DNA of 64,000 nt from Limimaricola sp. (lineage in GTDB: Bacteria; Pseudomonadota; Alphaproteobacteria; Rhodobacterales; Rhodobacteraceae), in assembly GCF_016125575.1 (NCBI RefSeq), contig NZ_WGLM01000004.1, positions 560,501 to 624,500 on the forward strand. Direction: 5' to 3'. Below are positions 17,184 to 25,130 of this stretch, one piece after another. Within the stretch, counting starts at the first letter, position 1. Each line of letters opens with the position of its first letter. Under the pieces are notes generated by a model, which had not been told where the DNA came from, made no database searches, and saw nothing but the letters and a program-made list of their open reading frames with translations. The translations under genes were made by a program, and so were the position numbers.

Positions 17184-17920
17184 CGGACCATGATATGAAA
17201 ATGGTGGGGCCCTGCGGGCCCCGCCGCAACGTCGTGCGCCCGGCCATCCGGCTTCTGTCGCGCGCTGGCCAGATCGCCGTTATCGGCCTGATCGGCGCGA
17301 TGCCCGCGCATGCGTTCGAGCCTTCGCTTAGCGACAGCGAGGTCGCCAGTACATTGGACCAGGCCAAAACGATGGTCGCGGACCATGCGCACGGGCTGAT
17401 CGTGAAGGATTACGTGCTGTTCGACCGGCCAAATCCGCTTCACATCACCGATGAAAGCCGTCTGGTGGATGCCGTTGTGGTTGACACGCCCCGGCAACGC
17501 CTGCTGTCCAACGCCTACCTGACCTATTTTCAGGACAAGACGTTGAGCACCGGCGACGCACGGAAAATGGCCGACAACCTTGCGGGGAAGATTGCGTTTC
17601 GTGTTTTTGCCCATGCCCCGTCGCTGGCACCGGATCAGCGCCATTTCCTGCAGGATTTCGGGCAGGCCACGCTGACACTGACGAATGGTCAGGCGCTGCA
17701 GGCAAGGCCCGCGGACCTGAGCAATCCTGCCGAGGATTTCTTTATCCTTGCCAATGGCAATCACGTCTTCCGCTGGCTTGGGGCATTCTCATACGTCTTC
17801 GATCTGGGACCGGTGGCCCAGAACGCGCAAAGCCTCGCCGCGCTGAAAGGCACGCTCACATTCACCGACAGCGGCGGGCGCACCTACACGCACGATGTTG
17901 ACCTCGGCCAATACCGCTGA
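17180..17920 (+). CDS. Hypothetical secreted protein coupled to the quinoprotein
   Basis: A 246-residue protein whose ATG overlaps the quinoprotein stop (ATGA), so the two are translationally coupled. It has a basic N-terminus (RRNVVRPAIRLLSRAG), a hydrophobic stretch and an AHA-FEPS cleavage site, consistent with export. The mature part is about 200 residues with no Cys and beta-rich character; no family is recognised. The coupling suggests a periplasmic partner, chaperone or accessory of the quinohemoprotein. That is inference from position only. Confidence 0.7.
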   Translation: MTDHDMKMVGPCGPRRNVVRPAIRLLSRAGQIAVIGLIGAMPAHAFEPSLSDSEVASTLDQAKTMVADHAHGLIVKDYVLFDRPNPLHITDESRLVDAVVVDTPRQRLLSNAYLTYFQDKTLSTGDARKMADNLAGKIAFRVFAHAPSLAPDQRHFLQDFGQATLTLTNGQALQARPADLSNPAEDFFILANGNHVFRWLGAFSYVFDLGPVAQNAQSLAALKGTLTFTDSGGRTYTHDVDLGQYR

Positions 17921-18054
17921 AGCGAAGCCGGCAGGCACCACCAGACACCCGTAGGCCCGCCAGTCGTGCAGCAGGCCGCCGCACTTTGTCGGGCAACAAT
18001 TCACCAAGACGCGCAAATTACTGCGCTGAAAAACCGTGAAAGGAGAGTCACAAG

Positions 18055-18342
18055 ATGACCGAGAGAGAACAGTATATCGAAAAGACCAAGGCCAAGATCG
18101 ACGAATGGAACGCCGAGATCGACAAGATGCAGGCCAGAATGGAAGCTGCACAGGCCGACGCGAAGATCGACTATCAACGGAACCTTGAAGAGCTGCGCAC
18201 GCAGCGCGACGAGGCCGAGGCAAAGCTTCGGGACATGCGCGCAGCCAGCGACGAGGCTTGGAAGGACATGAAGTCGGGCTTTGATACCGCATGGGGCGGC
18301 ATCGCCGATGCCTTCAACAGCGCAATGTCCCGGTTCAGATAA
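18055..18342 (+). CDS. Small coiled-coil protein
   Basis: A 95-residue highly charged helical protein; residues 5-75 show heptad-like spacing (EKTKAKIDEWNAEIDKMQ, then LRTQRDEAEAKLRDMR), ending WGGIADAFNSAMSRFR. It has no signal peptide. The sequence resembles cyanobacterial sll1863-type stress-associated small proteins, but I cannot verify that. GGAGAG lies 9 bp upstream of the ATG. It is followed by a perfect 18-bp palindrome that may end the transcript. Confidence 0.75.
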   Translation: MTEREQYIEKTKAKIDEWNAEIDKMQARMEAAQADAKIDYQRNLEELRTQRDEAEAKLRDMRAASDEAWKDMKSGFDTAWGGIADAFNSAMSRFR

Positions 18343-18359
18343 GGGATAGGGGCGGCCCA

Positions 18360-18450
18360 CCGCCCGATATCGGGCGGCAAGTTTCTGAGTTGCGCCCAAA
18401 AGAAAATCTCTGCATCCGCCGTACTGCCTCACCCTTCTGGCTTTCCAGAA
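18360..18450. terminator. Palindromes after the coiled-coil gene
   Basis: CCGCCCGATATCGGGCGG (18360-18377) is a perfect 18-bp palindrome just after the small gene. A second hairpin, CTTCTGG/CCAGAAG with a CTTT loop, lies at 18433-18450. Neither is followed by a T-tract, so Rho-independent termination is possible but not clear. They sit between convergent genes (stops at 18342 and 18564). Confidence 0.4.
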
Positions 18451-18563
18451 GAAGGGGCAGAACGGCGGATGTTTTCATTCCCCAAACCTGACAGCGTTGG
18501 CCGCCGACGTGCAAATTGTGGGTCAGCCCCGTTGAGCCGCGCCAAGTCTATGCGCAGCCATGA

Positions 18564-19379
18564 TCAGATTTCCTCGCGCACCTGGGCGAAGGTCAGGGCC
18601 GCGAAAATTCCCGTGCCACCTAGTACGTTCCCGGCAAGGGCCGGCAGGATGCCACCAAGGACCACCGTGGAAATCGCCAGATCGCCGCGCGCTGCAAGAA
18701 TGAACAGTTCCGTCGCCCCCGCGACGACGTGTGACATGCCGCCAAGCCCGATCATGTAGGTCAGGCCCATGATCACCAGAACTTCACCGGCACCTTCCAG
18801 TCGTGGCAGGGTCCACACCAGCGCGGCAATGGTGAAACCGGCGGGGATGCCGCGGCCAAAGTGCTGCAGGGCCGTCGCCTCGGCGTAGTGGCGTGAGACG
18901 GCGAGGATTCCGTCGACCTGCGACGTGGGCAGAATATGGCCGTAGTCAAGCACCACGGCAGCTGCGGCGCACCCCACCATGTTCGCCACGAAGACGATGC
19001 TCCAAAGCCTTGCGATCTGGTAGAATTTTTGCCCTGTCGGCTCGATGAACAGCGGCAGGATCGGGGTGATCGTGCTTTCGGTAAAGAGCTGCATGCGTCC
19101 AAGGATGACGATCAGAAACCCGATCGTGTAGCCAAAGCTGGTGACGGCCGCCGTCCAGCGCGCGTCTGGCAGGATCGAGGCAAGAAAGCCGCTGCAGAAG
19201 ACTGACATGCTGATCGCCAGACCCGCCGCAACGCCGGACCACCAAAGCGCGCTCAGCGGCCGGGACAGTTCGTATTCTCCCTCCCTGCGGATCGCCTCGA
19301 AGATGACCGAGGCGGGCACATTCTCGAATTCGCGCACCTTCTTGTTTTCGTCTCGATCAAGCCGTGCTCGCTTCGCCAT
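18564..19379 (-). CDS. Formate/nitrite transporter (FNT) family protein, YfdC-like
   Basis: A 271-residue inner-membrane protein with six hydrophobic segments and the FNT/YfdC landmark GRMQLFTESTITPILPL in the third segment region. FocA/NirC proteins are pentameric channels for formate, nitrite or related monovalent anions. The YfdC branch, with a charged N-terminal extension of about 25-30 residues as here (RARLDRDENKKVREFE), has no agreed substrate. The start at 19379 begins this extension. It is monocistronic by layout and has a long upstream region. Confidence 0.88.
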   Translation of the reverse strand: MAKRARLDRDENKKVREFENVPASVIFEAIRREGEYELSRPLSALWWSGVAAGLAISMSVFCSGFLASILPDARWTAAVTSFGYTIGFLIVILGRMQLFTESTITPILPLFIEPTGQKFYQIARLWSIVFVANMVGCAAAAVVLDYGHILPTSQVDGILAVSRHYAEATALQHFGRGIPAGFTIAALVWTLPRLEGAGEVLVIMGLTYMIGLGGMSHVVAGATELFILAARGDLAISTVVLGGILPALAGNVLGGTGIFAALTFAQVREEI

Positions 19380-19777
19380 CGTGAGTTTCCCTTCCTGATC
19401 AGACGTGTCGCCAAGGGCCCGAAAGGCGATCGTCAGTTCCTCCGCAGCCGCTCTTGGCAGACTCTAGACCATCGCACGAGAAATCTCGAAGGTCATGGAG
19501 GGGAGGGAAACGGTCATTCGCTGCGGCTGAACGAATGTTCGGAATGAAACCAGGAGCCGTCTGTCTGCTTCTTGTGGCCGAAGAGGTTATGCTGCCATTG
19601 CTGAACGGCGATCCGTTTGCCGCTAAATGCGCCATGGAAAGAGGCCTTTCTGGCCAAGGTCGCGGCTTTCTCAAAAGGTCAGTGCGACGATCATGTCGAC
19701 AGCCTGAGCCTCTTGCTCGGCGCTCTCGATCTCGGGCACGCGAAACTCCGACATTGAAACAGGATTGGGTCCCGACC
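19380..19777. other. 398-bp intergenic region, nothing recognised
   Basis: This lies between the FNT gene start and a small minus-strand ORF. Open frames on both strands (for example 19454-19975) have erratic composition, no plausible ribosome binding site and no family resemblance. It should contain the FNT promoter, but I see no convincing -35/-10 pair or operator. Confidence 0.5.
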
Positions 19778-19927
19778 CTAGTTCGTGCCTGTGATCGACA
19801 CCCCGTCCTTGCCGACATTGATCTGCACGCCGTTCTTGTTCTGACTGGCGCGGTAGGACTGGTAGGCCAGTCCGGCGACGACCACGGCGAGGGCTCCGAT
19901 GATGGTGTAGAGAAGATTTCGGTTCAT
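19778..19927 (-). CDS. 49-residue single-pass membrane protein
   Basis: A short ORF: a basic N-terminus MNRNLLY, one transmembrane segment TIIGALAVVVAGLAYQSY, then a polar tail NKNGVQINVGKDGVSITGTN. The pattern (N-in, one helix, short C-terminal beta-like tail with two GVxI motifs) is protein-like and resembles small hypothetical proteins I associate with Rhodobacterales. The ribosome binding site is weak (AAGG about 11 bp upstream). Function unknown. Confidence 0.6.
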   Translation of the reverse strand: MNRNLLYTIIGALAVVVAGLAYQSYRASQNKNGVQINVGKDGVSITGTN

Positions 19928-20108
19928 GTTGCGGCGGCCTTGATGGGAAATCCATCATCACCGCGAGGTGGATGATCTCGGGGCATGTCTTGAAGTGGCG
20001 GTATGGCGATCGGTTCGTCGTGGCCGGACGCGACAAATCCGCTCTGCCCGCCTCAAGCCGGTGTTGCTCTACAAAGCCAACGGGCTTCATGACCAAGTCT
20101 GCCTGTTA

Positions 20109-20441
20109 TCAGAGATCACCAAGCCACAACGCCAAGATCAAATGCAGGCCGGCCGCTGCGGCGAGGAGGGCTGCCGCGTTCGTTTGGCCCACCTGCACCA
20201 GCGCCTTGGTGGCCCCGCCAAAGGCAAGCAACTTGAATACCAGAAGCAGCGGGACCGCAAGCCGATGGTCCGACTTCGGCGCCGCAAACCACCCCCAGAG
20301 CAACGCGAACAGGCCGCCGCAGATCAGCGCCGCGACCACGGAGGCAAAGGGCGTCTCAAACCAGCTCCAGCCCCATCGGGCATAGGCCGCAAGGGTTGCG
20401 AGTTCGACCAGAAAGGCCAGAACCTGGCTCAATGCAATCAT
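20109..20441 (-). CDS. YrdB / DUF2568 family membrane protein
   Basis: A 110-residue hydrophobic protein with four predicted transmembrane segments and the family's W-rich central loop (ARWGWSWFE, LLWGWFAAPKS). YrdB-type proteins have no established function. GGGAGA lies 6 bp upstream of the ATG. It follows the DUF4865 gene on the same strand with a 66-bp gap, so it may belong to the run of small minus-strand genes that starts near 22.7 kb. Confidence 0.75.
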   Translation of the reverse strand: MIALSQVLAFLVELATLAAYARWGWSWFETPFASVVAALICGGLFALLWGWFAAPKSDHRLAVPLLLVFKLLAFGGATKALVQVGQTNAAALLAAAAGLHLILALWLGDL

Positions 20442-20507
20442 CGGCGTTCTCCCGGTCGCGTCCGTCAGGCAAGGAAATAGGTCAGGCCAGCCAAGCCAAG
20501 GTTGGAG

Positions 20508-21065
20508 TCATCCTTGGGCAACATGGCCGACCTCGTAAAGCTGGGCGCCGCTGGCGGGGGTCTCGATCGGGCGCGGCCAGAGATCGAACCTGACCAAAGC
20601 CCATACGGATGGATCGAACGCCGACACCGCGGCGACGGCGCCGTCTGCCATCGCATCCTCCGCCCACCGGCCCTCGTCCTGCTGCAGGGCACCCAGATCC
20701 GCCTCTGGTCCGATCGGCCTGACAACGCGCTGCGCAAAACGAGCCCTGGCAATCTCCTCGCTCAATTTGACGTGCCACGGCGTCCAGGTGGTCACCGACG
20801 GTCGTCCGAAGTCCCCCGAGAGGGCGGCAAAGCCCGGCCCGGACAGGAAATCGGCCATGCCCTCGGCACGCTGCCAGACGTAGAACGGCGCGTAGAGGTT
20901 CGCCCCGCTCGGGCAGGCGCCGCCGCTTTTGCGCGCCATCAAGAATGCCTTGAAGCCAAGCCCGGGAAAGCCGTTCATCAACGGCCCCCTGTCACGGATG
21001 CGCCGCGCGACGATCTCCATGTCGTAGTCGGCGGGCAAGGTGACACTGTATTGCATTGCGATCAT
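20508..21065 (-). CDS. DUF4865 family protein
   Basis: A 185-residue soluble protein starting IAMQYSVTLPADYDMEIV, with GPLMNGFPGLGFKAFLMA and an Asn-Leu-Tyr-Ala-Pro-Phe-Tyr-Val-Trp motif near residue 57, matching what I know of DUF4865 proteins (monooxygenase-like alpha/beta fold, unknown function). AGAGGA is 8 bp upstream of ATG 21065; ATG 21056 is an alternative. Genes of this family are often next to LysR regulators, as here (LysR at 22.8 kb). Confidence 0.75.
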   Translation of the reverse strand: MIAMQYSVTLPADYDMEIVARRIRDRGPLMNGFPGLGFKAFLMARKSGGACPSGANLYAPFYVWQRAEGMADFLSGPGFAALSGDFGRPSVTTWTPWHVKLSEEIARARFAQRVVRPIGPEADLGALQQDEGRWAEDAMADGAVAAVSAFDPSVWALVRFDLWPRPIETPASGAQLYEVGHVAQG

Positions 21066-21188
21066 CGTTTCATTCCTCTTCCGGGTTTCACGCCGCGCCG
21101 CGCGCTGCGTGATTTGGTGTCAATTTCGTCATGGCCAGCCCGGGGCGACGTGGGTCCCAGGCCAACTTGGTCGCACTGGCGTCTTGCC

Positions 21189-21611
21189 TTACATGCAGGC
21201 GCCGTGATGCGTCGTCGTTCCAAAAACGACGTCATGCATGATCCGCCCGGGCCACAGCGTGAACACGCCTGCCACCAGCAGCGCGCCGGCAAAAAGCCAC
21301 AGCATTACCCTGCGGTGCCGGCCGACCGCGTGGCGGCGCGCATGCAAGACACCGACGGGCAACAGCACCAGTGTCAGCAGCGACAGGCCGTGGATCACGC
21401 TGAAGGGCCCGATCTGGCACAGCGTGTGGATCCAGAAGGAGGACATCGCGACCACGGCCATGAGGATGACCCAGGTCCACCCCATTGCGCGGTGGGGCAG
21501 CGTTCCCTTGGGCAGCGCAACCTGCGCGGTGCCAAGCAGGAATGCGGCGATTGCGGTCAGCGCGTGGACGATCACCTGGGGTGGCGCGGACAAGAGCGGA
21601 GCGAGTGTCAT
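21189..21611 (-). CDS. DUF2306 family membrane protein
   Basis: A 140-residue protein with four hydrophobic segments, conserved His in LPHRAMGWTWV, SFWIHTL and VIHGLSLLTLV, and an internal RRHAVGRHRRVM loop. These features fit DUF2306, a small heme-protein-like membrane family of unknown role. The start MTLAPLL at 21611 has AAAGG 6 bp upstream; the longer frame to 21740 adds 43 unconserved residues. It sits 47 bp downstream of the DMT exporter gene on the same strand. Confidence 0.75.
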   Translation of the reverse strand: MTLAPLLSAPPQVIVHALTAIAAFLLGTAQVALPKGTLPHRAMGWTWVILMAVVAMSSFWIHTLCQIGPFSVIHGLSLLTLVLLPVGVLHARRHAVGRHRRVMLWLFAGALLVAGVFTLWPGRIMHDVVFGTTTHHGACM

Positions 21612-21658
21612 GGCAGGCCTTTCATGTTGAGAGATCAGGGGACGGACGGTGCGGCCTT

Positions 21659-22735
21659 TCAGTGACCGCGCTTGTTGACCGGACCCGGGGTTACCCACCC
21701 GGACACCGGGCTGGCGCTGAACGGCTGGTTGGTCCGCCACGCAGGCTTCAGGACCATGGGAACGTGCGACGCCGTGTCATCGGCCGCCGGGGCGGCTGCG
21801 TCGTGGCGCCGACAAACCCGGGGCCGCCGCAGCCGCCCGCTTGCCAGCAGGACGCCGAAGATCGCTATCGCCATGCCGGCGACCTGCGTTGCATCCGGCC
21901 GCCGCCCCAACATCATCGCGAAGACCAGCGCCGCGACCGGCACGAGGTTAAGTAGCACCGAGGTTGCCGCCGGGCCACGGACGGCGATCCCTTCCTGCCA
22001 GAACAGGTAGGTCAACACGGAACCCGCCAGCGCCATCCACACCACCGCCCCCCATGCCGGGGCCGAGCTGGCCGCGACCGCCGCGACAGGCGCCTCGAAC
22101 GCGAAGGCCGCGCCGACCAGCGCGAGCGCGCCGAACACCATCGTCCATGTCGAGGTGGCCAGGGGGCTGGCCTCACGCACCCAGCGGCGGCAGCCGATGG
22201 TGTAGATCGCCCAGGCGATGCTGCCGGCGAATATCACGGGATCACCCGGCGCGACACGCGCGCCGGAGAAGGCGCCGACGGTCAGGGCGATGCCGGCCAG
22301 GCTGATCGCCATCCCCAGGAGGGCGATCCGGTTGGGCCAGCGCAGGCTGAACAGCGCGTCGAGAAGATTGGTCGTCAGCGGGACCGTGCCCAGGATCAGG
22401 GCCGCCGTCACCGGGCTCGAGGTGCGCATGCCGAGGAAAAGCGACGCGTTGAAGCCCGCGACGCCCAGAATGCCAAGTACCGCGAAGGCCGGGGCGTTGC
22501 GCCGCAGCGCCCGCCATCCCGTCCGCTCGACAATCAGCATCCAGACCAGGATCGCCGCCGCGGCGATGACAAAACGCGCCGACGCCGCCGTCCAAGGCGG
22601 CAGGCCTTGCAGCGCGATCCGCGTCGCCTCGAAATTGGAGCCCCAGAGGACGGCCGCCATGGCGCTGAGCGTGAAGGCGACGCGCTCGCGTGGTACGGCG
22701 GGGGCGGGAATGTGGGAAAGGTCGGTGGCGGTCAT
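21659..22735 (-). CDS. EamA / DMT superfamily exporter
   Basis: A 358-residue inner-membrane protein with about ten hydrophobic segments in two EamA halves (AAVLWGSNFEATRIAL opens the first; AIYTIGCRRWVREASPLA opens the second). Members export amino acids or other small metabolites. Start MTATDLS at 22735 is preferred over a Met 13 codons upstream. The C-terminus carries an odd hydrophilic extension of about 55 residues after the last helix, perhaps read-through of degraded sequence. It diverges from a LysR gene (98 bp), so it is a likely target of that regulator. Confidence 0.88.
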   Translation of the reverse strand: MTATDLSHIPAPAVPRERVAFTLSAMAAVLWGSNFEATRIALQGLPPWTAASARFVIAAAAILVWMLIVERTGWRALRRNAPAFAVLGILGVAGFNASLFLGMRTSSPVTAALILGTVPLTTNLLDALFSLRWPNRIALLGMAISLAGIALTVGAFSGARVAPGDPVIFAGSIAWAIYTIGCRRWVREASPLATSTWTMVFGALALVGAAFAFEAPVAAVAASSAPAWGAVVWMALAGSVLTYLFWQEGIAVRGPAATSVLLNLVPVAALVFAMMLGRRPDATQVAGMAIAIFGVLLASGRLRRPRVCRRHDAAAPAADDTASHVPMVLKPAWRTNQPFSASPVSGWVTPGPVNKRGH

Positions 22736-22813
22736 GGGCGCAATCCTTCGGTCGAAGATGCGCTTCAATTGCATTACCGATTCTGTTGGTATATCGACAA
22801 TATCCAGCGTTCA

Positions 22814-22830
22814 TTTTTCGAAATCGGAAG
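22814..22830 (+). promoter_or_regulatory. Candidate LysR operator, copy 1
   Basis: TTTTTCGAAATCGGAAG lies between the divergent EamA and LysR starts and overlaps the LysR ribosome binding site. It matches 15 of 17 bases with a second copy at 23766-23782. The core TTCS-GAAAT-YGGAA is an imperfect inverted repeat like LysR-family boxes (T-N11-A). Confidence 0.4.
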
Positions 22831-22833
22831 GCC

Positions 22834-23709
22834 ATGGAGCGGCTGAACTGGGATGACATCCGGCTTTTCCTGGCCCTGGCGCGGGACGGCACGCTGTCGG
22901 GCGCGGCCCGGTCGCTTGGCGTCGGTGTTGCCACGATCTCTCGGCGCATCGACCGGATCGAGCATGCCATCGGCCTGCCACTGTTCCTGCGCAGCCAGCA
23001 GGGCTATGCGCTGACCGATCAGGGTGCGGCGCTGCTGCCGCGGGCCGAACGCATGGAACTTGCCGCGCACGAGATGCGGCTGGAGGCTGCCCTTCAGGTC
23101 GACATTCGCGGCAAGGTGCGGGTCGCCAGCATCGAAAGCCTGATCACACCCATCGTCATCCCGGCGCTGGCCCCGTTACTGCAGGCCAACCCGGGGCTTG
23201 AGGTCGAGGTCATGTATTCCCCGGTGGCGGTCAATCTGCACCGGCATGATGCCGATCTGGCGCTGCGCATGGTCGTGCCCGACGGCGGCAACCTTCTGGT
23301 GCGGCGTCTGGCGACGATGGGCTTCGGTCTTTACGGCCCGGCCGACGGTACGCGCCCTGACCGGCACGTCACTTGGCCGGACCTCGCGGGCGTGGACACG
23401 CTGCTGGCATGGTCAAAGGCGTTCGGCGCCGAAAACGGCTCCCGGTTCTCGGTGAATTCGCTCGAGGCGCTTCTGGAGGCGGTGCAACGCGGCATCGGGA
23501 TCGGGGTGCTGCCGCATTTCCTGGCGCGCCAGGCGGGGCTGCGGCTGATCGCCGACGAACTTCCCCAAGGCGGCAAGATGGAGCGTCCTGTCCTGCTGGC
23601 GACCCATGCCGAGCTTGCGGCCTCGCGGCGCGTCCGGGCCGTTGCCGACGCTATCGCGGAGCAGGTCATCGGTTTCCGACGGCAGTTGGAGACAGGTGCA
23701 ACAGCCTGA
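22834..23709 (+). CDS. LysR-family transcriptional regulator
   Basis: A 291-residue regulator with an N-terminal winged helix-turn-helix (LNWDDIRLFLALARDGTLSGAARSLGVGVATISRRIDRIE, residues 3-42) and a LysR substrate-binding domain from about residue 90. GGAAGG is 4 bp upstream of ATG 22834; the open frame further upstream is not used by the family. It faces the EamA exporter on one side and the decarboxylase-hydrolase fusion on the other, and the same 17-bp motif precedes both transcripts, so these are probable targets. The inducer is unknown. Confidence 0.93.
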   Translation: MERLNWDDIRLFLALARDGTLSGAARSLGVGVATISRRIDRIEHAIGLPLFLRSQQGYALTDQGAALLPRAERMELAAHEMRLEAALQVDIRGKVRVASIESLITPIVIPALAPLLQANPGLEVEVMYSPVAVNLHRHDADLALRMVVPDGGNLLVRRLATMGFGLYGPADGTRPDRHVTWPDLAGVDTLLAWSKAFGAENGSRFSVNSLEALLEAVQRGIGIGVLPHFLARQAGLRLIADELPQGGKMERPVLLATHAELAASRRVRAVADAIAEQVIGFRRQLETGATA

Positions 23710-23765
23710 GTTCCGGAGTCACCCGCGTAACCGCCCGGGCGGCCCGCGCACGGTCTCGATCCGGA

Positions 23766-23782
23766 TTTTCCGAAATTGGAAG
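23766..23782 (+). promoter_or_regulatory. Candidate LysR operator, copy 2
   Basis: TTTTCCGAAATTGGAAG sits about 87 bp upstream of the fusion gene start and 57 bp after the LysR stop. It differs from copy 1 (22814-22830) at two positions and is more palindromic (TTCC-GAAATT-GGAA). A TTGACA follows at 23789-23794, but I see no good -10. Confidence 0.4.
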
Positions 23783-23868
23783 TTCGATTTGACAAATCCT
23801 CCGTAGAAACATGGAAACTGAAAAGGCATCTGGGACCCCATGCCAATACAACGATGGGAAACCAGACC

Positions 23869-25023
23869 ATGAAACAGGAAAAGATCGGGTGGAAGGAACT
23901 CGTCGCGATCAACGGGTTGCGGGGCGAACAGACCGTGGCGACCGTCCGCCAAACCTCGGCGGTTCTCGCCGAGACCCTCGTCGATCACGCCTTCGGCAGC
24001 GTCTTTGCCCAGACCTCCCTGTCCCGCCGCGAGCGCGAACTGGTGACGCTGGGGATCCTTGGCGCGATCGGCGGCGCCGAGCCGCAGTTGCGCATTCACC
24101 TCGACGCGGCGCTGCGGGTCGGCGCGCATCCCGACGAACTTGTCGCGCTTGCCGAGCACATGTCGGTCTACGCCGGATATCCGCGCGCCCTGAACCTGCT
24201 GCGCGAGGTGCGCGAGGCCCTGGGTGCCGCCGGTGCGCCGGCGACGCTGGCAACGCGCCACGTGATGCTCGATGACCACCAGACCCGGGTTTTCGACAGT
24301 GCCGGCGCCAAGCCCGCCCTAGTCCTGGTTCATGCCCTCGGGCTGGATCACCGGATGTGGCGCGATGTCATCCCCGTCCTGACCGAGCGGTTCCGCGTCA
24401 TCGCCTACGACCTGCGCGGGCATGGTGCGGCGGCCGGCGCCCCGGTGGCACAGGGACTGGTCAACTATGCGGGCGACCTCGTGGCCCTGCTCGATCGCCT
24501 CGAGATCGACAGTGCGCATGTGGTCGGGTTGTCACTCGGCGGCTCGATCGCCCAGGAGCTCGCCCTGGGCCGGCCCGAACGCCTGCGGACCCTGACCGTC
24601 GTCGCCTCCACGGCCTGGTCCTTTGACGCCTTCACCGAGCGGGCCCGCGCCGCGGAGCGTGACGGCATGGCCGCACAAGTCATCCCCAGCCTGACGCGCT
24701 GGTTCCGTCCCGAGGACCTTGCTCAGGGCGGATGGGCCGTCCGCTTCGCGCGGGATGCGGTCGAGCGCGCCTTCGTCGCGGACTGGGTTGCCGGATGGCA
24801 TGCCCTGGCCACGATCACGACCGGTGACCGGCTAGGCCAGATCCGGGTCCCAACCCACGTGATCGCGGGCGAACGGGATGCCTCGACGCCCCCGCAGCTG
24901 ATGAAGCGGATGCTCGAGATTCCGGGCGCGACCTATTCCGAAATCGCAGGCGCGCCGCACATGGTGTCGTTGACCCATCCCGCACCGCTTGCGAAGGCCG
25001 TGCTGCGCGGTCTTGCTGCCTGA
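23869..25023 (+). CDS. Carboxymuconolactone decarboxylase-alpha/beta hydrolase fusion
   Basis: A 384-residue two-domain protein. Residues 30-118 are a carboxymuconolactone decarboxylase domain (SLSRRERELVTLGILGAIGG, then LRIHLDAALRVG), without the CxxC of AhpD. Residues about 125-384 are an alpha/beta hydrolase of the 3-oxoadipate enol-lactonase type with nucleophile Ser222 in GLSLGGS, Asp337 in AGERDAS and His364 in GAPHMVS. The pair matches the last steps of protocatechuate or a similar lactone pathway. Known PcaL fusions have hydrolase first and decarboxylase last; this order is reversed. ATG 23869 follows GGGAAA; ATG 23854 is possible. Neighbours do not include other pca genes, so the substrate is open. 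Confidence 0.85.
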   Translation: MKQEKIGWKELVAINGLRGEQTVATVRQTSAVLAETLVDHAFGSVFAQTSLSRRERELVTLGILGAIGGAEPQLRIHLDAALRVGAHPDELVALAEHMSVYAGYPRALNLLREVREALGAAGAPATLATRHVMLDDHQTRVFDSAGAKPALVLVHALGLDHRMWRDVIPVLTERFRVIAYDLRGHGAAAGAPVAQGLVNYAGDLVALLDRLEIDSAHVVGLSLGGSIAQELALGRPERLRTLTVVASTAWSFDAFTERARAAERDGMAAQVIPSLTRWFRPEDLAQGGWAVRFARDAVERAFVADWVAGWHALATITTGDRLGQIRVPTHVIAGERDASTPPQLMKRMLEIPGATYSEIAGAPHMVSLTHPAPLAKAVLRGLAA

Positions 25024-25130
25024 CCAGGCTGGACCAAGGCTTTTGCCCGGTTGCTGCTGGTCTTCCCGCACTTACGTCGTTTACCCCAACAAGGCGCCGA
25101 AGTTGTGCCGCATCGAGCAAGGAGACAGAC

